DNA of 64,000 nt from Fodinicurvata halophila (lineage in GTDB: Bacteria > Pseudomonadota > Alphaproteobacteria > Kiloniellales > DSM-21159). Where the stretch lies: positions 124,001-188,000 of the forward strand of contig NZ_JBHSCW010000004.1 in NCBI RefSeq assembly GCF_042651425.1. Direction: 5' to 3'. The notes below the pieces were generated by a model that was not told the DNA's origin, did no database searches, and worked only from the letters and a program-made list of their open reading frames with translations. This document shows positions 9,423 to 17,982 of the stretch, piece after piece. Each line of letters starts with the position of its first letter. Within the stretch, counting starts at the first letter, position 1. The position numbers and the translations under genes were made by a program.

Positions 9423-10493
9423 ATGGAAGAACAGGTATCTGGCATAAACGACACAGGCGCGGGTCTGGCCACGCGCCTGGCGGCCCTGAAGGCAGCGGAG
9501 CCGGGCCTGCGCGCCCGCGATCTGGCGCGGCGCCTGGAGGTCAGCGAGGCCGAGCTGTTGGCGGCCCGCATCGGCGAGGGCGTGGTGCGACTGGGCGAGG
9601 ACTGGCACGCACTGGTCAATGCCCTGCCCGAACTGGGCCGGGTCATGGCGCTGACCCGCAACGAGCATGCGGTGCACGAGAAGCACGGCACCTACAGCGA
9701 CATCCGCCTGATGAAGGCGCATGGCCTGGTGCTGGACCCGGAGATCGACCTACGGCTCTTCTTCAATCGCTGGAGCTTCGCCTTTGCCGTCGAGGAAGAG
9801 GTGAGGAGCGGCCTGCGCCGCAGCCTGCAGATCTTCGACCGGGCCGGGACAGCCGTGCACAAGGTCTATACGGCCTCCGACAGCGATCCGGCCCTGTTCT
9901 GGAGCGTGGCGGAGCGCCTGAAGGCCGCGGACCAGACTGCGGCTATCCAGGTGCGGGAGGCCTATCGCGAGAAACCGAACCTGCCGGATGATGAGATCGA
10001 CGTGGACGCCTTGCGGACCGCCTGGGACGATCTCAAGGACACCCACGACTTCCGCCCCCTGCTGCAGCAACATCGTGTGGGACGCCTGCAGGCCTTGCGC
10101 CTGACCGGGCCGGGCTATGCCAGCAGGTTGCCGGAGGGTGCGTTCCGCCGGGCCCTGCAGCTTGCCGCCGAACGCCAAGTGCCGATCATGATCTTCGTGG
10201 GCAGCCAGGGCGTGATCCAGATCCACGGCGGGCCGGTCACGAACCTGCGCGAAACCGGCGCCTGGTTCAACGTGCTGGATGCGGGCTTCAACCTGCATCT
10301 CCACGAACCCGGCATCGCCTCGACCTGGCAGGTACGCAAGCCCACCAGCGACGGCCGCGTCACCTCCATCGAGGCCTATGACGGGCAGGGGCGCCAGATC
10401 GTGCAGATGTTCGGGGTGCGCAAGCCGGGCGTGCCGGAACGCGAGGACTGGCGCCAGCTGGTCGCCGACCTGATGGAGGAAATGGCGACATGA
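9423..10493 (+). CDS. hmuS: hemin-degrading factor / heme-binding protein HmuS (HemS/ChuS family)
   Basis: A 356-residue cytosolic protein built from two similar halves, as in HemS, ChuS and PhuS. These proteins bind incoming heme and either break it down or hand it to a heme oxygenase. Family patterns include LTRNEHAVHEKHGTY in the first half and IMIFVGSQGVIQIHGGPV with GAWFNVLDAGFNLHL in the second. Length is typical (340-360). SD-like GGAGAAGG precedes the ATG. The stop overlaps the hmuT start by 4 bases, which indicates translational coupling. Confidence 0.93.
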   Translation: MEEQVSGINDTGAGLATRLAALKAAEPGLRARDLARRLEVSEAELLAARIGEGVVRLGEDWHALVNALPELGRVMALTRNEHAVHEKHGTYSDIRLMKAHGLVLDPEIDLRLFFNRWSFAFAVEEEVRSGLRRSLQIFDRAGTAVHKVYTASDSDPALFWSVAERLKAADQTAAIQVREAYREKPNLPDDEIDVDALRTAWDDLKDTHDFRPLLQQHRVGRLQALRLTGPGYASRLPEGAFRRALQLAAERQVPIMIFVGSQGVIQIHGGPVTNLRETGAWFNVLDAGFNLHLHEPGIASTWQVRKPTSDGRVTSIEAYDGQGRQIVQMFGVRKPGVPEREDWRQLVADLMEEMAT

Positions 10494-11398
10494 GCATGCA
10501 CGATCATGGTCCTCGGCGCCGTCTCCTCCAGGGACTCCTCGTCCTGCTTTGCCTTGCCGTCACCGCCCCGGCATCTGCCCGAGAGCCTGCGCCGGAGCGC
10601 GTGGTCTCCATCGGCGGGGCGGTGACGGAACTCGTCTACGAACTGGGCGCCGAGGAGCGGCTGGTGGCCGTGGACAGCACCAGCCTGTATCCCCCGGACG
10701 CGCTCGAGCGCTTGCCGGACGTAGGCTACCTGCGGTCCCTTTCGGCCGAGCCGATCCTGGCGCTGGATCCGGACCTGGTGCTGGCGCTGGAGGATGCCGG
10801 GCCGCCCGAGGCCCTGGCCCAGCTGCGTGACGCCGGCGTGCGCATCGAGACCATCCCCAATACGCCCACGCCGGCCGGCGTGGCGGAGAAGACCCGCGCC
10901 GTCGGCACGGCCCTGGAGCTCGAGCAGGAGGCCGAACGCCTGGCACAGCGCCTGGAGGCGGAACTGAACACGCTGGAAACGACCCTGGCCGAGGCCGAGT
11001 CGCGCCCGCGCGTTCTCTTCCTGCTTTCGATCGGGCGGGGCGCGCCTATGGCGGGCGGCCGCGGAACGGCGGCCGACGGGATCATCTCCCTGGCCGGGGG
11101 CGCCAATGCCGTGACGGCCTTCGAGGGGTTCAAGCCGCTGAGTCCGGAAGCGGCGCTGGAGGCGGCCCCCGATGTGGTCCTGGTCACGAAGAGCACCCTC
11201 GACGCACTGGGCGGCCGCGAGGCGCTTCTCGCGCGGCCCGAACTTGCCGGCACGCCGGCCGGCGCGGAGCAGCGTCTGGTGGTCATGAACAGCCTGCTGC
11301 TGCTGGGCTTCGGCGTGCGCACGCCCGAGGCCGTGCGCAGCCTGGCGGCGAAGTTGCACCCCGGGGTCGAGTTGCCGGACACGCGTGGAGGCCACTGA
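10490..11398 (+). CDS. hmuT: heme ABC transporter periplasmic binding protein HmuT
   Basis: A 302-residue class III substrate-binding protein. A twin-arginine-containing basic start (PRRRLLQG) and a hydrophobic core ending TAPASA form a signal peptide of about 30 residues. The mature protein has the two-lobed pattern linked by a long helix. It starts ERVVSIGGAVTELVYELG and includes GYLRSLSAE, where the family's heme-ligating tyrosine lies. It overlaps hmuS by 4 bases and hands heme to HmuUV. Confidence 0.93.
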   Translation: MSMHDHGPRRRLLQGLLVLLCLAVTAPASAREPAPERVVSIGGAVTELVYELGAEERLVAVDSTSLYPPDALERLPDVGYLRSLSAEPILALDPDLVLALEDAGPPEALAQLRDAGVRIETIPNTPTPAGVAEKTRAVGTALELEQEAERLAQRLEAELNTLETTLAEAESRPRVLFLLSIGRGAPMAGGRGTAADGIISLAGGANAVTAFEGFKPLSPEAALEAAPDVVLVTKSTLDALGGREALLARPELAGTPAGAEQRLVVMNSLLLLGFGVRTPEAVRSLAAKLHPGVELPDTRGGH

Positions 11399-11402
11399 GC
11401 CC

Positions 11403-12503
11403 ATGGCGCTGTTGAGCCTGTCCTTCTCGCGTCCTGCATTGCGCAGCCTGCCCGAGCGGCGGCGCCTGCTGATGACGGGCCTGCTGCTGGGGCTGTTGGC
11501 GGTGGTGCTGATGTCGCTCGGCATCGGGGCGGTCCGCATTCCGGCTGGCGAGGTGGTGGCTGCCCTGGTCGAGGGCCTGGGGCTCTCCAGTGCCGGCAGC
11601 GTGCCGGAGCAGGTGCAGCTGGTCCTGCTGCACATCCGCCTGCCGCGCACCCTGCTGGCCGCGCTGGCCGGCGCCGGGCTCGCGGTTTCGGGGGCCGCCC
11701 TGCAGGGCCTGTTCCGCAACCCCCTGGCCGATCCCGGCCTGATCGGCGTCTCCAGCGGGGCGGCGCTGGCGGCCGCGACCACGATCGTCTTCGGCGGAAC
11801 CCTCTTCGCCGGGGTGCCGCCCGCCGTCCTTCCCTACCTGCTGCCGCTTGGCGCCTTCGGGGGCGGTCTGCTGGCCGTCCTGCTGGCCTATCGCCTGGCC
11901 AGCGGCCACGGACAGACGGATGTGGCGACTTTGCTGCTGGCCGGTGTCGCCCTGAATGCCATCGCCGGTGCGGGCATCGGGCTGCTGATCTTCGCCAGTG
12001 ACGACCAACAGCTGCGAGACCTCAATTTCTGGATGCTGGGCAGCGTGGCCGGGGCCAACTGGTCGGCCCTGCTGCCGGCCCTGGCCTTCCTGGTGCTGCC
12101 GCTCCTGGCCCTGCCGTTCATGGGCCGCGCCCTGAACGTCCTGCTGCTCGGGGAGACCGAGGCGGAGCATCTGGGATTCCGGGTGGAACGGACCAAGAAG
12201 GCGGTCCTGTTGCTGGCCGCGCTGGCGACCGGGGCCGCCGTCGCGCTTTGCGGGATCATCGGCTTCGTCGGCCTGGTGGTGCCGCATCTGGTGCGCCTGG
12301 CCGTCGGTCCCGACCACCGTTTCCTGTTGCCCGCCTCGGCCGTTCTGGGGGCGGCCCTGCTGCTGCTGGCCGACCTGCTGGCGCGGACCCTGGTGCTGCC
12401 GGCGGAACTGCCCATCGGCATCGTGACCAGCTGCGTAGGCGGCCCTTTCTTCCTCTGGATGCTGCTGCGCCAACGCGCCCGCGGGGGAGGTGCGCTGTGC
12501 TGA
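11403..12503 (+). CDS. hmuU: heme ABC transporter permease HmuU (FecCD family)
   Basis: A 366-residue inner-membrane permease with about ten spans. FecCD-family signatures are present: LRLPRTLLAALAGAGLAVSG (as IRLPRTL), NPLADPGLIGVSSGA, and CGIIGFVGLVVPHLVR near the C-terminus, which contacts the ATPase. I prefer the ATG at 11403. A GTG at 11385 is in frame and overlaps the end of hmuT, adding six residues. The end overlaps the hmuV start by 7 bases. Confidence 0.92.
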   Translation: MALLSLSFSRPALRSLPERRRLLMTGLLLGLLAVVLMSLGIGAVRIPAGEVVAALVEGLGLSSAGSVPEQVQLVLLHIRLPRTLLAALAGAGLAVSGAALQGLFRNPLADPGLIGVSSGAALAAATTIVFGGTLFAGVPPAVLPYLLPLGAFGGGLLAVLLAYRLASGHGQTDVATLLLAGVALNAIAGAGIGLLIFASDDQQLRDLNFWMLGSVAGANWSALLPALAFLVLPLLALPFMGRALNVLLLGETEAEHLGFRVERTKKAVLLLAALATGAAVALCGIIGFVGLVVPHLVRLAVGPDHRFLLPASAVLGAALLLLADLLARTLVLPAELPIGIVTSCVGGPFFLWMLLRQRARGGGALC

Positions 12504-13309
12504 GCGCCGAATCCGTCTGCCTGCGCCGGGGCGGGCGCCTGATCCTGCAGGCCGTGGATCTGGCGGTGAAACCGGGCGAATTCCTCGCCCTGGTGGGGCC
12601 CAACGGCGCCGGAAAATCGACCCTGCTGCGCCTGATGGCGGGCAGCCTGAGTCCGACGGAAGGCAGGGTGTGCCTGGACGGGCAGCCGCTGGCGACGCAG
12701 GATCCGCGCAGCCTGGCGCAGCGGCGTGCCGTGCTGCCCCAGGGCAGCCTGCTCAACTTCGCCTTCACGGTGCGCGAGGTGGTCAGTCTGGGGCGCTCGC
12801 CCCATCGCACGGGACCGGCGCGCGACCGGCAGGTGGCCGAAGAGGTCATGGCCCTGGCGGAGGTCCTGCCGCTGGCCGATCGCCGCTATACGGAACTTTC
12901 CGGCGGCGAGCGCCAGCGGGTCGAACTGGCGCGCGTGCTGGCGCAGATCTGGCCGGAGCCGGGGGACGCGCCCGCCGGTGCGGGCGCCCGCTACCTGCTG
13001 CTGGACGAGCCCACCAGCAGCCTGGACCTGCGCCACCAGCAGACGGTCATGGAGGTGGCCCGGCGGCTTGCCCGGTACGGTTTCGGCGTGCTGGCCGTGC
13101 TGCACGACCTGAACCTGGCGGCCCGCAATGCCGATCGCCTGGCTCTCTTGGCGCCGGGTGGCGAGGGACAGGGTGGCCATCTGGTGCGGCAGGGCAGGCC
13201 CGAACAGGTCCTGGAGGCCAGCCTGTTGAGCAAGGTCTACGAAACGCCGGTGGAACTGCTGCCCGGACCGGTGGATGGGCCGCCGGTAATCCTGCCGGCT
13301 CGGGCCTGA
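12497..13309 (+). CDS. hmuV: heme ABC transporter ATP-binding protein HmuV
   Basis: A 270-residue ATPase. Walker A GPNGAGKST is near residue 35, the signature LSGGERQRV near 133, Walker B LLLDEPTSSLD near 170 and the H-loop VLHDLN near 200. I start it at the GTG at 12497, which overlaps the hmuU stop and follows a strong GGGGGAGG at 12483-12490. The same frame is open much further upstream, but that part only shadows hmuU. A short Gly/Ala-rich insert before Walker B (PEPGDAPAGAGA) is slightly unusual. It completes a receptor-to-cytosol heme import operon; TonB and ExbBD are not in the window. Confidence 0.93.
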   Translation: MLSAESVCLRRGGRLILQAVDLAVKPGEFLALVGPNGAGKSTLLRLMAGSLSPTEGRVCLDGQPLATQDPRSLAQRRAVLPQGSLLNFAFTVREVVSLGRSPHRTGPARDRQVAEEVMALAEVLPLADRRYTELSGGERQRVELARVLAQIWPEPGDAPAGAGARYLLLDEPTSSLDLRHQQTVMEVARRLARYGFGVLAVLHDLNLAARNADRLALLAPGGEGQGGHLVRQGRPEQVLEASLLSKVYETPVELLPGPVDGPPVILPARA

Positions 13310-13320
13310 CGCCTGTCTCG

Positions 13321-13352
13321 GAAAAAAAAAGCCCGGCCGCAAGGGCCGGGCT
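13321..13352 (-). terminator. rho-independent terminator of glnK-amtB
   Basis: Reading the minus strand, the stem AAGCCCGGCC / GGCCGGGCTT with a short loop is followed by a run of nine T (the A-run at 13322-13330). It lies 55 bases after the amtB stop. The stem may also serve hmuV on the plus strand, where the following T-tract is weak, so it may work in both directions. Confidence 0.85.
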
Positions 13353-13406
13353 TCAAGTTTCGGCGGAGGACGCCGTTGCTGATTGTGTAACCTTTTGTCC
13401 TGTCCC

Positions 13407-14771
13407 TCAGACCGTCTTGGAGCCCTGGGCGAACTCGGGATAGGCTTCGAGCCCCAGTTCCGTCTGGTCGAGGCCGGCCATCTCGTCTTCTTCGTTGAGG
13501 CGCAGGCCCATGATGGCCTTGAGGGCCAGCCAGACGATGGCCGAGGTGACGACCATGAAGGCGCCGATGGCCACGATGCCGATGATCTGCACCACCAGGT
13601 CGCCGCCGCCGAAGATGCCCACGGCCAGCGTGCCCCAGATCCCGGCGAAGAGGTGCACCGGAATGGCGCCCACCACGTCGTCGATCTTCAGCTTGTCCAG
13701 CAGCGGCACGGTGACCACCACGATGATGCCGCCGATGGCGCCGATGATGATGGCCAGCAGCGGGCTGCCCACATCCGGTCCGGCGGTGATGGAAACCAGG
13801 CCGGCCAGTGCGCCGTTCAACGCCATGGTCAGGTCGATCTTCTTGTAGATGGCGCCGGTCAGGATCACCGCCATCACCACGCCACCGGCCGCGGCCAGGT
13901 TGGTGTTGGCGAAGACCAGGGACATCTCGGTGACCGCGGCGGCAGAATCCATGGCCAGGACCGAGCCGCCGTTGAAGCCGAACCAGCCGAGCCACAGGAT
14001 GAAGGTGCCCAGGGTCGCCAGCGGCAGGTTGGCGCCGGGGATGGGATTGACCTTGCCGTTGGCGCCGAACTTGCCCTTGCGAGCGCCCAGGATGATGGCG
14101 CCGGTCAGTGCGGCCCAGCCGCCCACGGAGTGGACGATGGTGGAGCCGGCGTAGTCGGAGAAGCCCATTTCGGTCAGCCAGCCGGCTCCCCAGGTCCAGG
14201 CGCCCTGGATCGGGTAGAGGATGCCGGTGAGGATCACCACGAAGATCATGAAGGGGGCAAACTTGATGCGCTCGGCCAGCGTGCCCGAGACGATGGAGGC
14301 CGCCGTGGCCACGAAGACCATCTGGAAGAACCAGTCGGACATGACCGAATAGCCGGCATCGACCACCTGGCTGAGGACATCCGCATCCTCGCTGCCGCCC
14401 ACGAGCGCCGCCTCGGCGCCGCTGGGGTTGTAGAGCAGGCTGATGGAGCCGATCCAGCTGCCGACATCCACATACATCAGGTTGTAGCCGATCAGGTAGT
14501 ACATGATGCCGGCGATGGAGTAGAGCGTGATGTTCTTCAGGCAGATGGAGGCGGTGTTCTTGCTGCGCACCAGGCCGGATTCCAGCATGGAGAAGCCGGC
14601 GGCCATCCACATCACGAAGGCACCGCAGATGAGGAAGAGGAAGGTGTTCAGGATGAAGCCGACCTCGCCCGAGACCCCGACGGCCTCGTCCTGGGCAAAG
14701 GCGGTGGTGGCGAACAGACTGCCGACCGCAAGCACGGCGGCGCCCGTTGAAATCTGGCGCAGTTTCGTCAT
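13407..14771 (-). CDS. amtB: ammonium transporter AmtB
   Basis: A 454-residue inner-membrane ammonium channel. A cleavable signal peptide (about 1-24, ending TTAFA) is followed by eleven predicted spans. Family motifs are visible: WMAAGFSMLESGLVRSKN, DYAGSTIVHSVGGWAALTGA (containing the first pore histidine), ILWLGWFGFNGGS and the IPVHLFAGIWG region with the second histidine. I start it at the ATG at 14771, which follows AGGAGAAA; the longer in-frame form reads through glnK. GlnK is the next gene upstream, 10 bases away, and normally binds and closes AmtB. Confidence 0.95.
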   Translation of the reverse strand: MTKLRQISTGAAVLAVGSLFATTAFAQDEAVGVSGEVGFILNTFLFLICGAFVMWMAAGFSMLESGLVRSKNTASICLKNITLYSIAGIMYYLIGYNLMYVDVGSWIGSISLLYNPSGAEAALVGGSEDADVLSQVVDAGYSVMSDWFFQMVFVATAASIVSGTLAERIKFAPFMIFVVILTGILYPIQGAWTWGAGWLTEMGFSDYAGSTIVHSVGGWAALTGAIILGARKGKFGANGKVNPIPGANLPLATLGTFILWLGWFGFNGGSVLAMDSAAAVTEMSLVFANTNLAAAGGVVMAVILTGAIYKKIDLTMALNGALAGLVSITAGPDVGSPLLAIIIGAIGGIIVVVTVPLLDKLKIDDVVGAIPVHLFAGIWGTLAVGIFGGGDLVVQIIGIVAIGAFMVVTSAIVWLALKAIMGLRLNEEDEMAGLDQTELGLEAYPEFAQGSKTV

Positions 14772-14781
14772 GCGCTTTCTC

Positions 14782-15120
14782 CTAAAGTGCTTCGCTGTCG
14801 GTTTCGCCGGTCCGGATACGGACGGCGTGCGAGATATCGAGGACAAAGATCTTGCCGTCGCCGATGCGCCCGGTATTGGCGGTCTTCTGGATGGTTTCCA
14901 CGACCCCCTCGACGCGATCGTCGGCCACGGCGACCTCGATCTTCACCTTCGGCAGGAAGTTCACGGCGTATTCGGCGCCGCGATAGATTTCCGTCTGTCC
15001 CTTCTGCCGGCCGTAACCCTTCACCTCGCTGACGGTCAGGCCCTCTATGCCGCTGGCAGTGAGAGCTTCTCTTACATCGTCGAGCTTGAAGGGCTTGATG
15101 ATGGCAACAACCATTTTCAT
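14782..15120 (-). CDS. glnK: nitrogen regulatory protein P-II (GlnK/GlnB family)
   Basis: A 112-residue P-II signal protein of exact family length. The T-loop carries the uridylylation target Tyr51 in RGAEYAVNFLP. The start MKMVVAIIKPFKLDDVREAL and the C-terminal GKIFVLDI with RIRTGE are standard. It senses 2-oxoglutarate and ATP/ADP and regulates AmtB and nitrogen metabolism. AGAAGGGA precedes the ATG at 15120. Linkage to amtB and a sigma-54 promoter upstream favour GlnK over GlnB. Confidence 0.95.
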   Translation of the reverse strand: MKMVVAIIKPFKLDDVREALTASGIEGLTVSEVKGYGRQKGQTEIYRGAEYAVNFLPKVKIEVAVADDRVEGVVETIQKTANTGRIGDGKIFVLDISHAVRIRTGETDSEAL

Positions 15121-15219
15121 GAGCCCGGTCCCTTCTCTGGTTCCCCTTGTGGCCGCTTCGCCCGAGTGCCTCCCAAGAAGGCGTCCACCCCGGGGTCGGC
15201 AGCGGTTCACTCGTAGACC

Positions 15220-15235
15220 ATCAAGAAGCGTGCCA
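15220..15235 (-). promoter_or_regulatory. sigma-54 (RpoN) promoter of glnK-amtB
   Basis: On the minus strand the sequence TGGCACGCTTCTTGAT matches the -24/-12 consensus TGGCACG-N4-TTGC at every fixed position except the last, where A replaces C, with exact spacing. It lies about 100 bases before the glnK start. An NtrC-activated RpoN promoter is the known control of glnK-amtB in proteobacteria. I did not find a clear NtrC enhancer pair in the bases up to the divergent gene. Confidence 0.75.
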
Positions 15236-15425
15236 GATCGCCGAATAACCGGATTTCTGGTTTTGAATCAGTAGGTTGAAAGACTCGTTCTGTTTGCGAG
15301 AGGTTTGGACTCAAAGTTAAAATGCCTATAAATTATGCAGTATTGATCGCATGCATATTTTTTGATCAGTGGGCTATGTCGCAGAAGACTGGACAAGGCT
15401 GGCGGGAGAGCCGATTCTGCCAGCC

Positions 15426-16718
15426 ATGAGCAAATCGCGTTCCTTTTCGGAAACCGGATCCGCGCCTGGGCAAACCGAGATCCGCCAGTGCGACGTGGTG
15501 ATCTCGGGCGGCGGGCTGGCCGGCCTGACCCTGGCTGCCGCTTTGAGCAGTGCCGGCCTGGAGGTCGCGCTGGTGGATGCGCAGGCGCCCGAAAAAGTGC
15601 TGGCCGCGCCCTTCGACGGCCGGGCTTCGGCGATCGCCGCCGGCTCCCGGCATATCCTGGAGGGGATCGGGCTCTGGCCCCTGCTGGCCGATACGGCAGA
15701 GCCGATTCGCGATATCCGCGTGTCCGACGGACGCATGGACCGGCGGGCGTCTCCCTTCTTCGTGCACTACGATTCCGAAGAGTTGGGACTTGGCCCGCTG
15801 GGGCACATCGTGGAGAACCGCGACCTGCGCCTGGCCCTGCATCGGCTGTTGCAGCAACGCGAGGGCTTCCAGCTGCATGCCCCGGACCTGGTCGTGGAGG
15901 CGCGGCGCGAGGCCGGCGGCGCCGAAGTGAGATTGAAGAGCGGCCTGGTGATCCGTGCCCGCCTGGTGGTGGCCGCCGAGGGACGCAACTCGCCACTGCG
16001 CCAGGCGGCGGGAATTTCCGTGAAAAGCTGGCAGTACCGGCAGAGCGGCCTGGTCTGCACGCTGGAGCACGAACGCCCGCATCATGGCGTGGCCCATGAA
16101 CATTTCCTGCCGAACGGGCCGTTTGCGGTGCTTCCCCTGCGCGATGACGAAGCGGGACGCCACCGTTCGTCCCTGGTCTGGACGGAACGGCCCGAATTGG
16201 CCGAGCGCATGATGGCCCTGGAACCGGCTGACTTCGCGAGAGAAGTCCAGCGACGCTTCGGCGATACCCTGGGGAGCTTCTCCGTCACCGGGCCACGCTG
16301 GTCCTATCCTCTCTCGCTGATGCATGCCCGGCACTATCGCGCGACCCGCCTGGCGTTGGTCGGGGATGCCGCGCATGTCATTCATCCCATTGCCGGCCAG
16401 GGCTTCAACCTGGGTCTGCGGGACGTGGCGGCGCTGGCCGAGTGTATCGTGGATATCCGCCGCCTGGGCCTCGACATCGGCAGTTCGTCGGTCCTGGACC
16501 GCTATGAACGCTGGCGGCGATTCGACAACATGCTGCTGGCCGGTATCACGGATGGCCTGAACCGCCTGTTCTCCAACGACATCCCGCCGATCCGGCTGGC
16601 GCGCGATCTCGGCTTTGCCGCGGTTGACCGCACGCCGCGCCTGAAGAAGTTCTTCATGCGCCACGCCATGGGGCTGGTGGGCGACCTGCCGCGCCTGACG
16701 CGCGGAGATCCCCTGTGA
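15426..16718 (+). CDS. ubiH: FAD-dependent ubiquinone-biosynthesis hydroxylase (UbiH/UbiF/Coq6 family)
   Basis: A 430-residue flavoprotein monooxygenase that adds a ring hydroxyl during ubiquinone synthesis. The dinucleotide fold GGGLAGLTLAAALSSAG is at about 25-41 and the second FAD motif GDAAHVIHPIAGQGFNLGL starts near residue 313, the fingerprint of the UbiH/Coq6 group. I prefer the ATG at 15426 over a GTG at 15369 because GGGAGAG lies upstream and the FAD motif then sits at the usual place. Which ring position it hydroxylates cannot be read from sequence, so the UbiH name is by closest resemblance. Confidence 0.85.
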   Translation: MSKSRSFSETGSAPGQTEIRQCDVVISGGGLAGLTLAAALSSAGLEVALVDAQAPEKVLAAPFDGRASAIAAGSRHILEGIGLWPLLADTAEPIRDIRVSDGRMDRRASPFFVHYDSEELGLGPLGHIVENRDLRLALHRLLQQREGFQLHAPDLVVEARREAGGAEVRLKSGLVIRARLVVAAEGRNSPLRQAAGISVKSWQYRQSGLVCTLEHERPHHGVAHEHFLPNGPFAVLPLRDDEAGRHRSSLVWTERPELAERMMALEPADFAREVQRRFGDTLGSFSVTGPRWSYPLSLMHARHYRATRLALVGDAAHVIHPIAGQGFNLGLRDVAALAECIVDIRRLGLDIGSSSVLDRYERWRRFDNMLLAGITDGLNRLFSNDIPPIRLARDLGFAAVDRTPRLKKFFMRHAMGLVGDLPRLTRGDPL

Positions 16719-16736
16719 TCTGCCGGCGTCGGCCGG

Positions 16737-17243
16737 TCACCCGAAGCGCCAGGCGCCGCTTTCGATCACGAAGAAACCGACCAGCAGGGTAATCCTCTGG
16801 GCTTCGTCACAGAGAGGAAAGAGATATCGGCGGCTGGGGTAGCTACGGCCTTCGGCGTGATTGCGGAAGTCGTGCTGCCGGCAGGTCGGCTGCCGACTGC
16901 GCAAGGGTTCCTCGTAGAACGCGCGATAGTCCTGCCAGCGGTCTTCCAGCAGGTCTGGTCCCACGTCGCGCCCCGTCCAGTCGATTCCGCTGGCGGCGAC
17001 AACATGGGTGCCCATCAGGCGATAGCGGAACTGCCAGGGGCCTGTGCAGCCCGGGCCCGTATCGCCATGCACCTCCACCAGGAAGAGGCCGGGCAGAAGG
17101 AAGGGCGGGAGTTCCTCGGGCAGGAGCTTCGAGCGCAGTGGCATTGCGCGCTCGCCGCGCAGGCTATCCAGATGAGCAGACAGGTAGCGTACGGCCTCAC
17201 TGGCGTCGTCCTGGAAGCCATAGAGTCTTGCATCCACGACCAT
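16737..17243 (-). CDS. PAS-domain-containing protein (small, stand-alone)
   Basis: A 168-residue protein resembling the single-PAS proteins common in Rhodospirillales (PAS_5 type). Visible patterns are an N-terminal helix (ASEAVRYLSAHLDSLRG), FRYRLMGTHVVAASGIDWTGR in the core, and a final strand ITLLVGFFVIESG. There is no output domain, no transmembrane span and no cofactor motif that I can identify, so the ligand and partner are unknown. Its upstream region carries three AACTAT repeats. Confidence 0.7.
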   Translation of the reverse strand: MVVDARLYGFQDDASEAVRYLSAHLDSLRGERAMPLRSKLLPEELPPFLLPGLFLVEVHGDTGPGCTGPWQFRYRLMGTHVVAASGIDWTGRDVGPDLLEDRWQDYRAFYEEPLRSRQPTCRQHDFRNHAEGRSYPSRRYLFPLCDEAQRITLLVGFFVIESGAWRFG

Positions 17244-17279
17244 GTCACCTTCCCATTGGCATCATCAACCAATAGGCTA

Positions 17280-17305
17280 AACTATAAGGAAACTATTGCA
17301 ACTAT
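17280..17305. repeat. three AACTAT repeats upstream of the PAS gene
   Basis: AACTAT occurs at 17280-17285, 17291-17296 and 17300-17305, spaced 11 and 9 bases and so roughly one helical turn apart. They lie 37-62 bases before the PAS-protein start in an AT-rich patch. They could be a regulator binding array or part of the promoter. Confidence 0.4.
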
Positions 17306-17329
17306 ACCAGTTTTGCCATGACGCGGCGC

Positions 17330-17713
17330 TTATCCGCGTGATGGCGGCTCGCGGGACAGGCCCCGCGCCTCCAGGTTCTGCAGGTACTCCTGCCAGAACT
17401 CTTCCTTGCGTTCGCCCAGCTTGTAGAGATAGTCCCAGGAATAGATGCCCGTGTCGTGCAGGTCGTCGAACTTGATGCGCACGGCATAGCTGCCCACCGG
17501 CTCGATGGCCAGGATGCCCACGTGCTTGCGCGCGGGAACGATCTGTTTCTGGCTGGGCCCATGTCCCTGGACCTCCGCCGAGGGACTTTCCACGCGCAGC
17601 AGCTCGGCCGGCAGCGAGAAGTGCTGGCCGTCCTCGAAGGTCACTTCCAGTCGTTTCTCGGCCGAGACATAGCGGATCTCGGACGGGTGGTGCTTGATGT
17701 CGTACTCGCCCAT
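17330..17713 (-). CDS. DUF971 domain-containing protein
   Basis: A 127-residue cytosolic protein of the DUF971 / gamma-butyrobetaine-hydroxylase N-terminal-like family. The pattern includes IRYVSAEKRLEVTFEDGQHF, LPAELLRVESPSAEVQGHG and the late DLHDTGIYSWDYLYKLG. Short stand-alone members are widespread and have been connected with iron-sulfur protein handling, but no activity can be claimed here. It is 26 bases downstream of the trm112-like gene on the same strand. Confidence 0.85.
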   Translation of the reverse strand: MGEYDIKHHPSEIRYVSAEKRLEVTFEDGQHFSLPAELLRVESPSAEVQGHGPSQKQIVPARKHVGILAIEPVGSYAVRIKFDDLHDTGIYSWDYLYKLGERKEEFWQEYLQNLEARGLSREPPSRG

Positions 17714-17739
17714 GTCTCCTCTATCCTGCGGGGCCCGGA

Positions 17740-17943
17740 TCAGTCGTCCAGGGCGCGCGCCTCGTCTGGCAGCATGATGGGAATGCCGTCACGAATCGGA
17801 TAGGCGAGATTCGCTTGGCGACTGATCAGTTCGTTGCGCTCCCGGTCGTATTCCAGCGGCCCCTTGGTCAGGGGGCAGACCAGGATTTCCAGCAACTTGG
17901 GATCGACCGCGCTGCTCGGTGACGGATTGCCTTGCGTGCTCAT
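17740..17943 (-). CDS. Trm112 family protein (YcaR-like)
   Basis: A 67-residue protein. The core DPKLLEILVCPLTKGPLEY and LAYPIRDGIPIMLPDEAR are typical of bacterial Trm112/UPF0434 proteins, which are small partners of methyltransferases. Bacterial members often keep only part of the zinc site, and here only one Cys is obvious. I start it at the ATG at 17943, preceded by GAGGAG; a longer in-frame form adds 12 residues without a better start. Confidence 0.88.
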   Translation of the reverse strand: MSTQGNPSPSSAVDPKLLEILVCPLTKGPLEYDRERNELISRQANLAYPIRDGIPIMLPDEARALDD

Positions 17944-17982
17944 GGTTTCGTGCTCCTCATGTGAGTCCGCGCCCGGCAACGA

